From Prorocentrum cordatum (Eukaryota > Sar > Dinophyceae > Prorocentrales > Prorocentraceae): 64,000 nucleotides of DNA. Positions 11,745 to 23,445 of this stretch are shown in pieces. Both the position numbers and the translations under genes were made by a program. The stretch covers positions 22,501 through 86,500 of the forward strand of contig CAUYUJ010001326.1 in NCBI GenBank assembly GCA_963575745.1, read 5' to 3'. Each line of letters begins with the position of its first letter. The stretch's first letter is position 1. Under the pieces are notes generated by a model. That model was not told the origin of the DNA, ran no database searches, and worked only from the letters and a program-made list of their open reading frames with translations.

Positions 11745-11885
11745 ACTTCGCGCTTCGCGCTGCGCGAAGCGCGAAGTGCAATTAACTTCGCGCTCTCGCG
11801 CCGCCTTCCAGGGGAGAATGAGAGGATGAGGAGGAATCGGAGCCGAACCGCGAAGCGCGAAGCGCGAAGCGCGAAGCGCGAATCA
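11745..11885. repeat. GCGCGAA/TTCGCGC repeat and foldback
   Basis: ACTTCGCGCTTCGCGC is followed by its reverse complement GCGCGAAGCGCGAAGT, and from 11850 CGAAGCG units run in tandem. The region can fold on itself at many registers. Confidence 0.8.
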
Positions 11886-11889
11886 CATC

Positions 11890-12137
11890 GCGCCCTCGAG
11901 GGCGCCCTTGATACACCTCTTCCTTCCTCGAATGGTGCACCCCTGCCACTGCTCCCACACATCTGCAGCGGCCGCGGCGGCGGAGCAGCCACGGGAGCCG
12001 CTCGGCATCGGGGAGGCCATGGCGGCCTGCGCCGGCCCCTCTGCTGGCAGGTGCTGGGTCGAGCACTTCCCCAGGGGCAGCCCGCTCGAGGGCAGCCTGC
12101 AACAAGGGTGGGCGCGGATACTGATGATGCTGACGTT
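11890..12137. other. No gene seen
   Basis: GC-rich interval with a GCGGCGGCG-type patch near 11970-11990; no recognisable domain in any frame. Confidence 0.4.
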
Positions 12138-12313
12138 GGTACACTTAGGTCGGGCCTGCCCCACTACAGGGAGATGTTGGACGAAAAATAAAAAATACTC
12201 AAAGATATCCAACAGATGCCCAAAAGTACTCAAAAAAAAAGCCCCAAGACTATTTTTTAACTAGTTTTGAATACTCCCCCTGTAGAGGGACAGGCCCGAC
12301 TTAATGGTACACC
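12138..12313. mobile_element. MITE-like inverted-repeat element
   Basis: Terminal arms of about 37 bp: 12138-12173 (GGTACACTTAGGTCGGGCCT then CCACTACAGGGAG) and the reverse complement of 12274-12313. The AT-rich interior contains AAAAAAAAGCCCC. No coding capacity; no clear TSD. Confidence 0.65.
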
Positions 12314-13635
12314 TGTTTGCATGGTAGGGGGCAGGGGGCCGATGGGGTCATGCACGGTCCCTGGGTGCGTGGCCGAAGTGCGGTTCCGCGGTGCGAACTA
12401 TCGCTCCTGTGGTCAAACTCTCACTCACAAAACTACGTCTTGCTGATCCCGCCCCACCAGTGCCATTGCGTCTTTCAACTGAACTGGTCCCCTTGGCTAT
12501 CGCACACTGTTCGCTATCAGGGAACATCCTGATGCTCGTACTGAGTCCCTGGACCCCCGGCCACAACAAGAATGGCTCCCACCGTATTACCCCTCGCAAT
12601 TAATTGAAGAATCTCTCGCTCGAAACTTCCGAGCAACTTACTAAAGAATTGCGCATTCGCATGGGAATTTCTCAATGCGTTTTTCATGTATCGCGCTGTC
12701 GCCTTTCAAGAATCGAGCTCTCGCTTGGCACTTCCTCACAATATAGTCGCCCTCTCGCCTGAGACTTCCTGACAATGCGCACAAGAACAGCGATTTCACA
12801 TCCCGCCCCAGTCAACCCGCCCAATAGGGTCCGGTCGGACGACACGCTCGTCAGTGCTCACCCGCTGGGCCGATTGCTTGGAAACCCGCCCGCCCGACCA
12901 CATCGTTCGGGTCCGCCCGCCCGAACCATCCATTCGTTAGAGGCCGACCGCCAGACCTGCTGGACCCACCCATTAGAGTCCGCCGCTCGACCCGCCCGTC
13001 AGCCGTCAGGGTCCACAAAGTTCACTGTGGAGGCAGAAGCTCCCCGCCTTCTGTCCCGCCCGCCCGACGAGCCCAACAGGGTCCGCCCGCCCGACCTGGT
13101 CGCATTACCGTCGCGATGTATCCAAGGAATGGCATGCAGCAGAAGCGTGGGGCCACGTTCATAAGAGAAGATGGCGGGAGTCGAGGTCTTGGGATACACA
13201 TGTTGAGCGGCACTCGAACAACAAAGAGCGAGATCAACTGAGCGCTGTTGTTCGTAATCCTCGCCCACGACCCACCCGTTGACCCACTGTCGACCAGTCC
13301 GCAACCCATCCACCTTGTTTTAAAACTAAGTTGGCGCCTGCGGCGGGCTCACTGTCCGCCGCTGCGCTTCGCTAGATGACAAAAGAACTGCAATGAACTA
13401 AAGATATCGGCGCCCGCGGCGGGCCCGTTACATTTGCTTGAGCTGCCGGCACCCCGCCCAAGCACTCTTACCCGAAACTGCGGGGTCTACACACTTTCCA
13501 TCGTCTGCGCGGGCTGCTCGAAGCAACGCTGTACACCCTCTGGCGGCGTCCACGGCAAATTATGTTGTACGACGTGCCCTCCTGTCCCTGCCCTGCGAGG
13601 AGGCCGGGCGTCGCCGCATAGGGGGGGCCAATATC
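12314..13635. other. Unique and degenerate repeat sequence, no gene seen
   Basis: 12600-12780 holds degenerate CTCGCYYGAGACTTCC-type units. 12800-13100 holds loosely repeated CCGCCCGCCCGACC boxes. Between them and the TG tract nothing is recognisable. Confidence 0.45.
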
Positions 13636-13639
13636 CCGC

Positions 13640-15110
13640 GTAAGTGTGTGTGTGTGTGTTGTGTGTGTTGTGTGTTACGTGTTGTGTGTTGTGCGCTGTG
13701 TGCTGTGTGTGTGTTGTGTGTTGTGCGCGTTGTGAGATGTGTGTGTGTGTGTTCTGGGTGATGTGTGTGTTGTGTTGCGTGTGCGTTGTGTGTGTTGTGT
13801 GTTGTGTGTTGTGTGTGAGCGTGTGTCTGTGTGTGTGTCGTGTGCTGTGTGTGTTGTGTATGTTGTGTGCATTGTTTGTGCTGTGTGTGATGTGTGTTGT
13901 GTGCGTTGTGTGATGTGTGTGTGTTCTGGGTGATGTGTGTCATTTGTGTTGCGTGTGCGTTGTGTGTTGTGTGTTGTGTATGTTGTGTGGGTGTTGCGTG
14001 TGAGCGTGTGTCTGTGTGTGTCTGTGTGTGCTGTGTGTTGTGTGTGTTGTGTATGTTGTGTGCATTGTGTGTTGTGTGTGTTGTGTGTTGCGAGTGTTGC
14101 ATGTGTCTTGTGTGTATCGTGTGTTGTGTGTTGTATGTTGTGTGCGCGTGGGTGTGTACGTACTTGCGTGCTTGCGAGCGTGTGTGTGTGAGCGTGTGTG
14201 CGTGCGCGTGTTCATGCGTGCCTGCCTGTGCGGGTGTGTGTGAGTGCGTGCGTGTGCGTGTGTGTGTGTGTGTATGTGAGTGGTGTGTTGGGTGTTTAGT
14301 GTGTTGTGTGCTGTGTGTTGCGTGTGTTGTGTGTTGTATGTGAGCGTGTGTGCTGTGTGTTGAGTGTTGTGTGCGTTATGTGTCTATGGTGTGTGGTGTG
14401 TGTGTGTTGTGTGCTGCGTGTGTTGCGTGTGTGTTGTGTGTGGGTCGTTTGTTGTATCTTGTGTGTGATGTGTGTGCGTGGGTGTGTGCGTGCGTGCGTG
14501 CGTGCGAGCGTGCGTGCGTGCGTGCGTGCGCGTGTGTGTGTGGTGTGTGTGTGTGCGTGCGTGCGCGCGTGCGAATGTGGGAGAGTGCGTTGTGTGTGTG
14601 CGTGCGTGCGTGTGCGTGTGTGTGCTGTATGTGTTGTGTGTGTTGTGTCTTTAGTGTGTTTAGTGTGTTGTGTCTTGTGTGTTGTGTGGTGTGTGTTGTG
14701 TGTTGTGTGTTGTGTGTTGTGGTGTAGGCTGTGTGCTGTGTGCTGTGTGTTGTGTGTGATGTGTACTGTGAGGTGTGTGTTGTGTGTTGTGTGTAGCGTG
14801 TGTGTGTGTGCTGTGTGCTGTGTGTTGTGCGTTGTGTGTGTTGTGAATGTTGTATGGTGTGGGTGTTGTGTGTTGTGTGTTGTGTGTTGTGTGCTGTGTT
14901 ATGTGCTGTGTGTTGTGTGTTGTGTGTTGTGTGTTGTGTGTTGTGTTGTATGTGTTGTGTTGTGTGCGTATGCGTGTGCGTGTGCGTGTGCGTGCGCGTG
15001 CGCGTGAGCGTGTGCGTGTACGTGCGTGTGTGCGTGTGGTATGTGTATGGGTACGGGTATGGGTATGGGCATGTGTATGGGTGTGGGTGCGGGTGTGGGC
15101 GCGGGTCAAG
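13640..15110. repeat. TG-rich tract of about 1.47 kb
   Basis: Mixed TGTGTGT, TGTGTTG and GTGCGTGC units. Translations are poly Cys-Val on one strand and Thr-His on the other, so the long open frames are artefacts of composition. Confidence 0.95.
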
Positions 15111-15149
15111 CTAGCCAGCTCGAACGAGTCAAGCATGGCATGCCCATTC

Positions 15150-15395
15150 TCACCCGCCCTCCCACAACATAAGAAACAGTGATGGCACAACTGGGGGTTG
15201 CGCGGGCATTTCAGTGCGAGTGGAGGATACCCCAGGACACCGCATTGACGTCCGCGCGGGATGCGCGCCGCGTCCCATTCCCGCCACGAATTTCGCAACG
15301 TCGACGACAAGACTGGCCATGTTGAAAGGAACAACGGACACGTTCCGCCCTCCCACAACATAAGAAACAATGCTGGCGCAACTGGGTGCTGGCGC
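15150..15395. repeat. 197-bp spaced direct repeat beside the TAG tract
   Basis: CGCCCTCCCACAACATAAGA is found at 15151 and again at 15348, each followed by a similar CAACTGGG box. The interval between holds one copy of the CGCGTCCCATTCC...GTCG/CGACAAG repeat that is tandem at 18.93-19.40 kb. Confidence 0.75.
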
Positions 15396-15800
<405 letters not shown>

Positions 15801-15924
15801 AGTTGTAGCCGCAGTGGTCGTGCACGTGGTAATTCCACTGGAATGTCCGCAGCAGGAGTAGTAGTGTGGTCCTCGTCGTAGTAGTGTGACAATTTGGAAT
15901 AGTAGTTGTAGTATCATTTTTGTC

Positions 15925-16017
15925 GTAGTAGAAGCCGTAGTACTAGTAGTAGTAGTAGTAGTCGTAGGTAGATGGGTAGTAGTAGCAGTAGTCGTAGTTG
16001 CGGTAGTAGTCGTAGTC

Positions 16018-16082
<65 letters not shown>

Positions 16083-16180
16083 CGTAGTAGTCGTAGTATC
16101 CGTAGTAGTACTAGTAGAAGTGCTAAAAGTAGTAGAAGAGTCGTGATCGTAGTTATCGTGGTGGTAGTCGTAGAGTAGTC

Positions 16181-16227
<47 letters not shown>

Positions 16228-16371
16228 CGCAGTAGAAGATGGTAGTAGTAGAAGTAGCAGTAGTAGTAGTAGTAGTAGTAGTAGTAGCAGCGATAGTTGT
16301 CGTAGTATGAGTAGTGGCAGTAGTAGTGTAACAGTGGCAGCAGTGGTGATGGTAGCCGGGGTAGTAGTAGC

Positions 16372-16405
<34 letters not shown>

Positions 16406-16433
16406 TTCGTAGTAGCAGTAGTAGTCGTAGTAT

Positions 16434-16466
<33 letters not shown>

Positions 16467-16470
16467 GGTT
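15925..16470. repeat. Interrupted (TAG)n tract
   Basis: TAG units interspersed with TCG, CAG and AAG variants; less homogeneous than the neighbour at 15.4-15.8 kb. Confidence 0.9.
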
Positions 16471-16474
16471 GCAC

Positions 16475-17130
16475 CTGGTCTTCGTGCCGCTACAAACCTC
16501 ACCTTCGTGTACGCTTCTTTTGTATCAGGCCTAATAGAACTCCTACCAGGGGAATTACGAAAACCGTAGTTTCAAACCTGGCCTTCGTGTCTTTCGCGCC
16601 AATGCCTACCTTCGTGCATTATTCGCTGTAGAGGCTGTAGATTGGATTTGTATTAGAAAGTGAACAAAAACGGCAGTTTTACACCTGTCCTTCGTGTCGA
16701 CGTCGGATTTGGAGCAACCGCCACTGCCAGCCGCTTCATTTCGGCACAACCCTCTCGAAGATCGTGGGCCTGGCCCTCCGACGCGCGATTCCGGCGCGCA
16801 CTTCACTAGGATCGTGGCCCTGGTCCAAGTGGGAGCGCTGCCGAAGGCCCACCGACGTCCAATTCCGGCACGCCGCTCACGAGGATCGTGTCCTGGCCCA
16901 CCTGGGAGCGCTGCCGACGGCCCACCGATGAGCAATATCGGCGCACCCCTCACACGGATCGTAGACCTCGCCACATTTGGATCGCCGCCCGACGCTGAAG
17001 TTCGGCACACCTCTCACATGGATCGTGGCCCTGACCCAATGTGGAGCGCTGCCGACGGCCCACCGACGCCCAATGCCGGAACACCCCTCACGAGGATCGT
17101 GGCCCTCTGGTCCACTTGAGAGTGGGTTTC
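16475..17130. repeat. CCTTCGTGT boxes and about 85-bp CACGAGGATCGTGGCC repeat
   Basis: 16475-16700 has four CACCTGGTCTTCGTGT-like boxes related to 17.95-18.2 kb. 16745-17115 has about five units with the core CACCCCTCACGAGGATCGTG, the reverse complement of the 5.8-6.5 kb repeat core, at a spacing of about 75-90 bp. Confidence 0.75.
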
Positions 17131-17194
17131 ATAAGGACGTCGTTCTGGTTTTATTCGGGAAGGCATTATGGTTTTATTCGTTTCTGGTTCGTGA

Positions 17195-17920
17195 TGGTTA
17201 GGAGGAGGAGGAGGAGGAGGAGGAGGAGGGGAGGAGGAGGAGGAGGAGGCGGAGGAGGAGGAGGAGGAGAAGGGGGGGGGCGGGGGCGGGGAGGAGGAGG
17301 AGGAGAGAGAGGAGGAGGAGGAGGAGGAGGAGGAGGAGGAGGAGGAGGAGGAGGAGGAGGAGGAGGAGGAGGAGGAGGAGGAGGGAGGAGGGGGAGGACG
17401 AGGAGAGGAGAGGAGGAGGAGGAGGAGGAGGAGGAGGAGGAGGAGGAGGAGGAGGAGGAGGAGGAGGAGGAGGAGGAGGAGGAGGAGGAAGAAGAGAAGA
17501 AGAGGAGGAGGAGGAGGAGGAGGAGGAGGAGGAGGAGGAGGAGGAGGGGGGAGGGGAGGAGGAGGAGGAGGAGGAGAGGAGGAGGAGGTAGGAGGAGGAG
17601 GAGGAGGAGGAGGCGGAGGCGGAGGGGGGGGGGGAGGAGAGGAGGAGGAGGAGGAGCGAGGGCGAGGAGGGAGGAGGGGGGAGAGATGGAGGATGGAGGA
17701 GGGGGAGGAGGGAGGAGGAGGAGGAGGAGGAGGAAGAGGAATGAGTGGAGGAGGAGGAGGAGGAGGGAGGGGGAGGAAGGAGGAGGAAGAGGAAGATGAG
17801 GAGGAGGAGGAGGAGGAGGTGGGGGACGGGCAGGGGGAGGAGGAGGAGGAGGAGGCGGAAGAGGAGGGGAGGAGGAGGAGGAGGGGGAGGAGGAGGATGA
17901 GGAAGAGGAAAGCGAACAGG
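17195..17920. repeat. (GGA)n tract of about 720 bp
   Basis: Polypurine GGA with GGGG, GAA and GGC variants throughout, giving an uninterrupted purine strand capable of triplex formation. Open frames are compositional. Confidence 0.95.
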
Positions 17921-17944
17921 AAAAGAGGAACGCTGTTTTCTCGT

Positions 17945-18195
17945 TTTCCACAATGGGTTTGCGAACCTCACCTTCGTGTACTATTGGCTCTATAGCCCCT
18001 GTATTGTTTTCTTACGAGCGAACGGCGAAATTGTGGGTTTCCGAACCCCTTCTTCGTGTACTATTAGAATCAGTGGGCTTCCGAACCTCATTTTCGTGTA
18101 CTATTAGCTCTATAGCCCCCTGTATTGTTTTCCTATCAGCGAATGGCGAAATTGTGGGTTTCCGAACTCCTGCTTCGTGTACGATTGAACTCCGA
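17945..18195. repeat. About 130-bp repeat with CTTCGTGTACTATTAG box
   Basis: CCGAACCTCACCTTCGTGTA, CTCTATAGCCCC, TGTATTGTTTTC and GCGAAATTGTGGG occur in the same order in two adjacent units, with a shorter partial copy between them. Confidence 0.8.
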
Positions 18196-18235
18196 CTATT
18201 CTATGTTATTCTATTTGGTTTCAACTGATTGTGTG

Positions 18236-18301
18236 GAACCGAACCCGAACCCGAACCCGAACCCGAACCCGAACCCGAACCCTTACCCTTACCCTTACCC
18301 A
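18236..18301. repeat. Telomere-like hexamer block
   Basis: Seven tandem CCCGAA units are followed by three CCCTTA units (reverse: GGGTAA then GGGTTC). The hexamer is telomere-like but is not the TTTAGGG heptamer expected for dinoflagellate telomeres. Confidence 0.8.
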
Positions 18302-18336
18302 TTCATTATCAGTAGACACGAAGGTGTGGTTTGACC

Positions 18337-18697
<361 letters not shown>

Positions 18698-18929
18698 TGA
18701 GTCGCCAAAAGGTCTCTCCAAGACGCCCAAGATGGCCTCCAGACGGCCGTAGCGCCAAGAAACCGCGGGGAGACTCAGGAGGCCCTCCAAGAGCCTGGAC
18801 AAGCAAAAACCTCCCAGGCATTCGTCACCCCAGGGCCTCCTGGAACGAACGGGCGCCCAATGAATTGGCGAACTAAAAACGTGCGCCGAGCCAGAGCGGG
18901 AGCGCAACTTCGAAAAAATGTCGCTCGGC

Positions 18930-19400
18930 ATGGGAGGGCCCGCAGCCCGCATGGACGTCCGCGCGCGATGCGCGCCGCGTCCCATTCCTGCCACATATGT
19001 CGCACCGTCGGCGACAAGGCAGGCCATGCTGAGAGGAAAAAACGGAGACTTCGTATTGATTTTTTACAGTCAGGATGGGCGGGCCCGGATTGACGGCCGC
19101 GCGCGATGCGCGCCGCGTCCCATATGTGCGCCGCGACCCACTGCTGCCACATATTTCGCACCGTCGGCGACAAGGCAGGCCATGCTGAGATGAAAAAGCG
19201 AAGGCTTTGTATTGATTTTTTACAGTCAGGATGGGCGGGTCCAAATTGACTGCCGCGCGCGATGTGCGCCGCGTCCCATTCCTGCCACGCTTTTCGCATC
19301 GTCGACGACAAAAAAGACAATGTTGAGAAAAAAAACTGCCACTTTGCATTGATTTTTTACAGTTCGGATGGGAGGTCCCGGATTGGGTCGCTATCGGCCG
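18930..19400. repeat. About 160-bp tandem repeat, three units
   Basis: The ordered boxes CGCGCGATGCGCGCCGCGTC, CTGCCACATA, GCACCGTCGGCGACAAG, CATGCTGAGA and TTGATTTTTTACAGTCAGGA recur three times. A further copy lies at 15.24-15.33 kb next to another TAG tract. Confidence 0.85.
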
Positions 19401-19439
19401 GAATACGACGTAGGTGGGGGTATATTCTAATAAAGAACA

Positions 19440-19565
19440 AGGATGTGGGCGTGCGTGCGTGCGTGCGTAAGCACATGCGCGCGTGCGCGCGCGCGCGGGC
19501 GTGCGTGCGTGCGTGCGCGCGTGCGCGCGTGCGTGCGTGCGTGCGCGCGTGTGTGCGCGTGTGTG
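19440..19565. repeat. GTGC/GCGT tract
   Basis: Alternating purine-pyrimidine GTGCGTGC and GCGCGC, a potential Z-DNA former. Confidence 0.9.
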
Positions 19566-19569
19566 CAGG

Positions 19570-20555
19570 AGATGGTGCTGTCCCCTCGCAAGTGTTGCTG
19601 TCGATCCCCCATGGGCCACGCTGCGTGAGCTGGCCTGGTCCGCGCGCTTCCTGCTTGACTTTCCCTACGCTGCCGCGCGCGAGGGCACGACGGCAAAAAG
19701 TGTGCACAATAAGGAGCACCTGTCGTGCACCTTCGCACCCCCTTGGGTCCCCGTTCGTGGAACCCTCAATCACCGCCCATTTTTCCTCACCAGTGCAGCA
19801 CGACACGATGCACACAAGCTTCCCAACTGATGGAAGGGGGTCCCACGGTGCAACAGCTGACGTGCGAGGAGGGGGAGGCACAAGATCAAAGAGGCGCAGC
19901 AATGCCGATGATAGAAGAACGAATAATACATAAACACAAACGGTCGGAACTCTGCGCGTAGAGCGCGCCAGGGGCGGCGCCAGAGGCGCCGCCAGGGGGG
20001 CGCAAACCGCCGACACTTCATGTTAAAGTTTACACAGCATGTTCCTGCTTCGAATCGAAAGTGCGAGATTCGACTCCCCCACGATCGTTCGCCCCAATAG
20101 TAGGCGCTCTCTATTTCGGAGGTTCGCAATTTGTCCGGCGGGTGGGGGAGGGGGGATCTCGGCCTGGGCTGGTACTCAGTGGATCGGCTTTTGAACAAGA
20201 AGGAGAAGAGAAGGAGGAGGAGGAGGAAGAGGAGGAGGAGGAGGAGGAAGGACCGGAAGGAGAAGCAAGGGAGGAGAACGGCCAAAACCAGAGGCGCCGC
20301 CCACCAGGACGCCGAGCTGGTGAGCGGGGCCCGCGGGGAAGGGATCGGATCAAGCCTCAAGCCCTTCCAGGGTCGACACGCGCTTCGAACACACACGTGA
20401 AAGCACGGCGGGACCTGGAAAACCGAGCACGAAAAAAAAAACTCGTCATCTCTTGGGGGACCGATCGGTACTTCCACCCGACGTTCGCCGAGCAAGAGCC
20501 GGGCGACCCCCTCCGTCCTCGAAGGCGAGGCGCTTCCTGGAGCCCGCCATCCTTG
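19570..20555. other. No gene seen
   Basis: Includes a GC palindromic patch GGCGGCGCCAGAGGCGCCGC (19973-19992), a GGAGGAGGA patch (20205-20260) and otherwise unique sequence. Overlapping frames on both strands have no recognisable domain. Confidence 0.4.
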
Positions 20556-20559
20556 CTTG

Positions 20560-20776
20560 CATATTATACATAATACGACTATGAATCGGCGGTGGACAAA
20601 CCTCCCTTTAGTAAACCTCCCCTTAGTCAAAACGGCCTGGGACCGAATCCGCCAGACCTGGACCCGCAAAAATGACGTCCGCGACGCCCTCTCGCGAACC
20701 GAAAACGGCCCATTCCTTATTTGACGTGTCAGGGTAGGAGGTCTGTCCACCCCCGATTTACATATTATACATGATA
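20560..20776. mobile_element. Possible insertion with a 16-bp direct flank repeat
   Basis: CATATTATACATAATA at 20560-20575 and CATATTATACATGATA at 20761-20776 (15 of 16 identical) bracket about 185 bp. Its ends are roughly inverted: AATCGGCGGTGGACAAACCT on the left pairs with AGGTCTGTCCACCCCCGATT on the right. It fits a small foldback insertion with TSDs, but the flanking repeat is AT-rich and could be coincidental. Confidence 0.45.
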
Positions 20777-21169
20777 TGAATGTGAATATGCATGTGAACA
20801 TGAACATGTTTCCAGATTTCGCAATAAAAGGGAGGGGGTCTCATTTCCGTAGGGGGGCCTCTTCCAGGCGGCCTTGGAGGGCCCGGGGGGGGCCTGGGGA
20901 CGATGTCCTGGAGGGTTCCCCCACGAGGGGGGGGGTCTGAAATGGCTCGTCTTGGAGGGTCCAGACCCCCTCCCTTCCATTACGACATCTGGAGTACGTG
21001 TTCCGAGACTCCACGAGCGGGCCTCCTCTGAGCTTCGCTCGACGCCCCTGCCCACGGGGAGGCCGAGCGACGGCCGCAGGGGTCGCGCCCGAGGTCGCCC
21101 GCTCGCGGGAAGGCAAGGGCGGCAGGCGACAGGGCCCCCCGCGGGCCCGGGCAGGGGGAGTCCGGGCAC

Positions 21170-21500
21170 GAGGAGGAGGAGGGAGGAGGAGGAGGAGGAG
21201 GAGGAGGAGGAGGAGGAGGAGGAGGAGGAAGATCGGGGGCGCCCACGAGGAGGGCGCCCAAGAGGGGGGCATCCAAGAGGGGGGCGCCCGAGAAGGGGGG
21301 GGGAGCCACGAGGGGGCGGCGCCCAAGAAAGAGAGGGGGGGTCCAGGAGCGGGGCGCCCAGGCGGGGGGCGTCGAAGACGGCATCTGAGAGGGGGCGTCC
21401 AAGAGGCGGGGCGTCCACGAGGGGGGCGCGCCCAAGAGGGAGGGCGTCCAAGAGGAGGGCGCCCCAGAGGGAGGGGCGCCCAAAAGGGATGGGCGTCCAA
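21170..21500. repeat. GGAGGA tract and CCAAGAGGGGGGCGTC minisatellite
   Basis: 21175-21230 is GGA repeat. 21235-21490 holds about fifteen units of about 16-18 bp built on GGGGCGTCCAAGAGG. Confidence 0.85.
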
Positions 21501-21935
21501 GTGTAGAAATCAAGCCCCAAGACTACCCGAGATTGCCCAAGACAGCTCCAGCGGCCCCAAAAGGCCCCAAGATGCCCCCAAAATCGGCCACGATGGTCCA
21601 ACAGTGCCCCAACATGGACCCAAATAGTCCCTCAAGAAGGGCCACAGAGGCCTCAACATAGGCCCAATATTGCCCAAGATTGCCCCACAGGCCCGCAGAT
21701 ACTCCCGAGATGCCCCAAGACAAAAGGGCCTGACACTGTTCATAGCCGTCACAATCAACGTAATCACCAGGAGCGCCGTCGCGAAGACCATCACCAAGGA
21801 TCATCACCGTCACCATATCCAGCATCACCATCATCGCCAGCATCAACATTGTCGTCGTCACCATCACCAGTACCGTCACCATCACTACAATTTTCCCCAT
21901 CATCGACGTCGTCATCACCATCGTTGCTGCCGTGG
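21500..21935. repeat. GCCCCAAGAT and CATCACCATCAC low-complexity repeats
   Basis: 21500-21720 is composed of GCCCCAAGATTG-like units. 21785-21935 is composed of CACCATCACCAGCATC-like units. Confidence 0.75.
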
Positions 21936-21939
21936 ATGT

Positions 21940-23285
21940 CACGACCACCAACAGGCTGGGCCCCAGTCAAAAAATTGTGTGGAATATGGGCAGCAGAAGG
22001 GTGACAAAAGGAGCTGGTTTGATGAGGGATCGACTGCGCGGCTGGAATCGACAGGCAGCTGCAATCTGAAAGGCAGCGCGGGTGAAAGAGAAAAGGCAAA
22101 GGGCAAGAGAAGATTTTCTGGGGCCTTTGCTCGGGGGCGTCCAGAGGGGGAAGGGGGGGCGTCCACGAGGAGCAGTCGCAAAGCATGGCCGGGAGCATGC
22201 GCACCGACGAAAATGGGGAAGGGACGCATTGAAATCAGAAAAAACGCCATGATAATCGGGAACATGTCATGGCCCTGGCCATGATATCCTCCCCCACTCC
22301 CGGCCGCACCCGATTTTCCGAGCCGGAGCGACGCGTGAGTCCCAGGCCACGGAATGAGGCCCAAACGCCAAGTGCGCTAAAACCGCGACGCCAGGATCTC
22401 GGGATCGTCGGCGCTGTTGGCGCCGTCGGCGTCGTCGTTGTCATCGGTCGTCACTCGTCGTCGTCGCCTTTCATCCTGAGTCGCTCCGGAGTTACCAGTT
22501 TTCCATCCTGGGCCTTTGTTTGACGCCACCGAAGCCCAGCGAGGGACCCCGGATGTCGTAATTTGTTCATGACATGGACCTGGTGGCGACGCCGTCAAGG
22601 CGCCCTCGCCGACGCCCGGCATGCAAAAAACTGCGACGCCGGGCTCTGAAGGTCGCGTCGGGGCCGTCGGGTTGCTTGAAAACGTTACGGTCGGGGCCCC
22701 AAGACCGTGCGGTGGCGGACCGCGTGGTGACCTTGGAATCCCAAACGACCTCTCCGCTCGGACCGTCGCCGCACGGCCCTGGGACCCCAGACGTGACACC
22801 TACCAGGCCACCCCAACCCAACCCAAAGACCCGAATTTGACCCGAATGTCGGGTTGGGGGGGGGCACGGGTTCCATGTGTTTTAAACATGCTCCCCGAAC
22901 CCCACCCCCACTGCGAATGGAGGGCAAATTGAAGCCTTCGGGTTGGGTTGGGGTGGTTCGGTGGGTGGTGAAGACGTCCTCGGAGAACGGCCCGAGTCCC
23001 AAAACCGCGCGGTGCCCCCGAATCCCAACGGACTCACCACGCGGCGCGGTCACCGCACCGCGTGGGGGCCCCGAGGACGGCGACGCGGCCCCACACATCC
23101 GACTGCTCCAATTGTTCCGATGCATGGGCCCAAAAGGTCTGGACCACTTCCCGCGGGCCAACTTTCCGTCCCGAGTCGTTGTCCGACGTTCCCGCGAGGC
23201 CTGGCGAGGGCTGAACACGGCCCAACAAACACCCGCCGCTCCCATTTTTGGCCGGAGCGTCGGGCCGCGGGCGCCCCGAGCCGGC
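21940..23285. other. GC-rich sequence, no gene seen
   Basis: Contains two loosely related segments (22640-22800 and 22980-23080) with CGGTGGCGGACCGCG and GAATCCCAA boxes, and a GGGTTGGGG-rich patch near 22850-22860. No recognisable domain. Confidence 0.45.
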
Positions 23286-23289
23286 CGGG

Positions 23290-23385
23290 AGGGCGCGCAG
23301 GAGGAGGATGAGGAGGAGGAGGAGGACGAGGAGGAGGACGAGGAGGACGAGGAGGACGAGGAGGAGGAGGAGGAGGAATGGGGGA
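23290..23385. repeat. GAGGAGGAC/GAGGAGGAG repeat
   Basis: Polypurine GAG/GAC trinucleotide tract of about 95 bp. Confidence 0.9.
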
Positions 23386-23445
23386 CTGAGGGCACTGACA
23401 ATACGGGCACTCCATGGCGCCCCTCGCCGCACGGCGCCACAGAGC

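Noticed and set aside
13560-15110. Overlapping Cys-Val or Thr-His frames in the TG tract
   Set aside because: Simple-sequence translation present on both strands.
18236-18301. True chromosome end
   Set aside because: Sequence continues on both sides and the unit is not the expected telomere heptamer.
20030-20090. tRNA-like T-arm (GAGATTCGACTCC)
   Set aside because: The flanking bases do not form T-stem, acceptor or anticodon stems.
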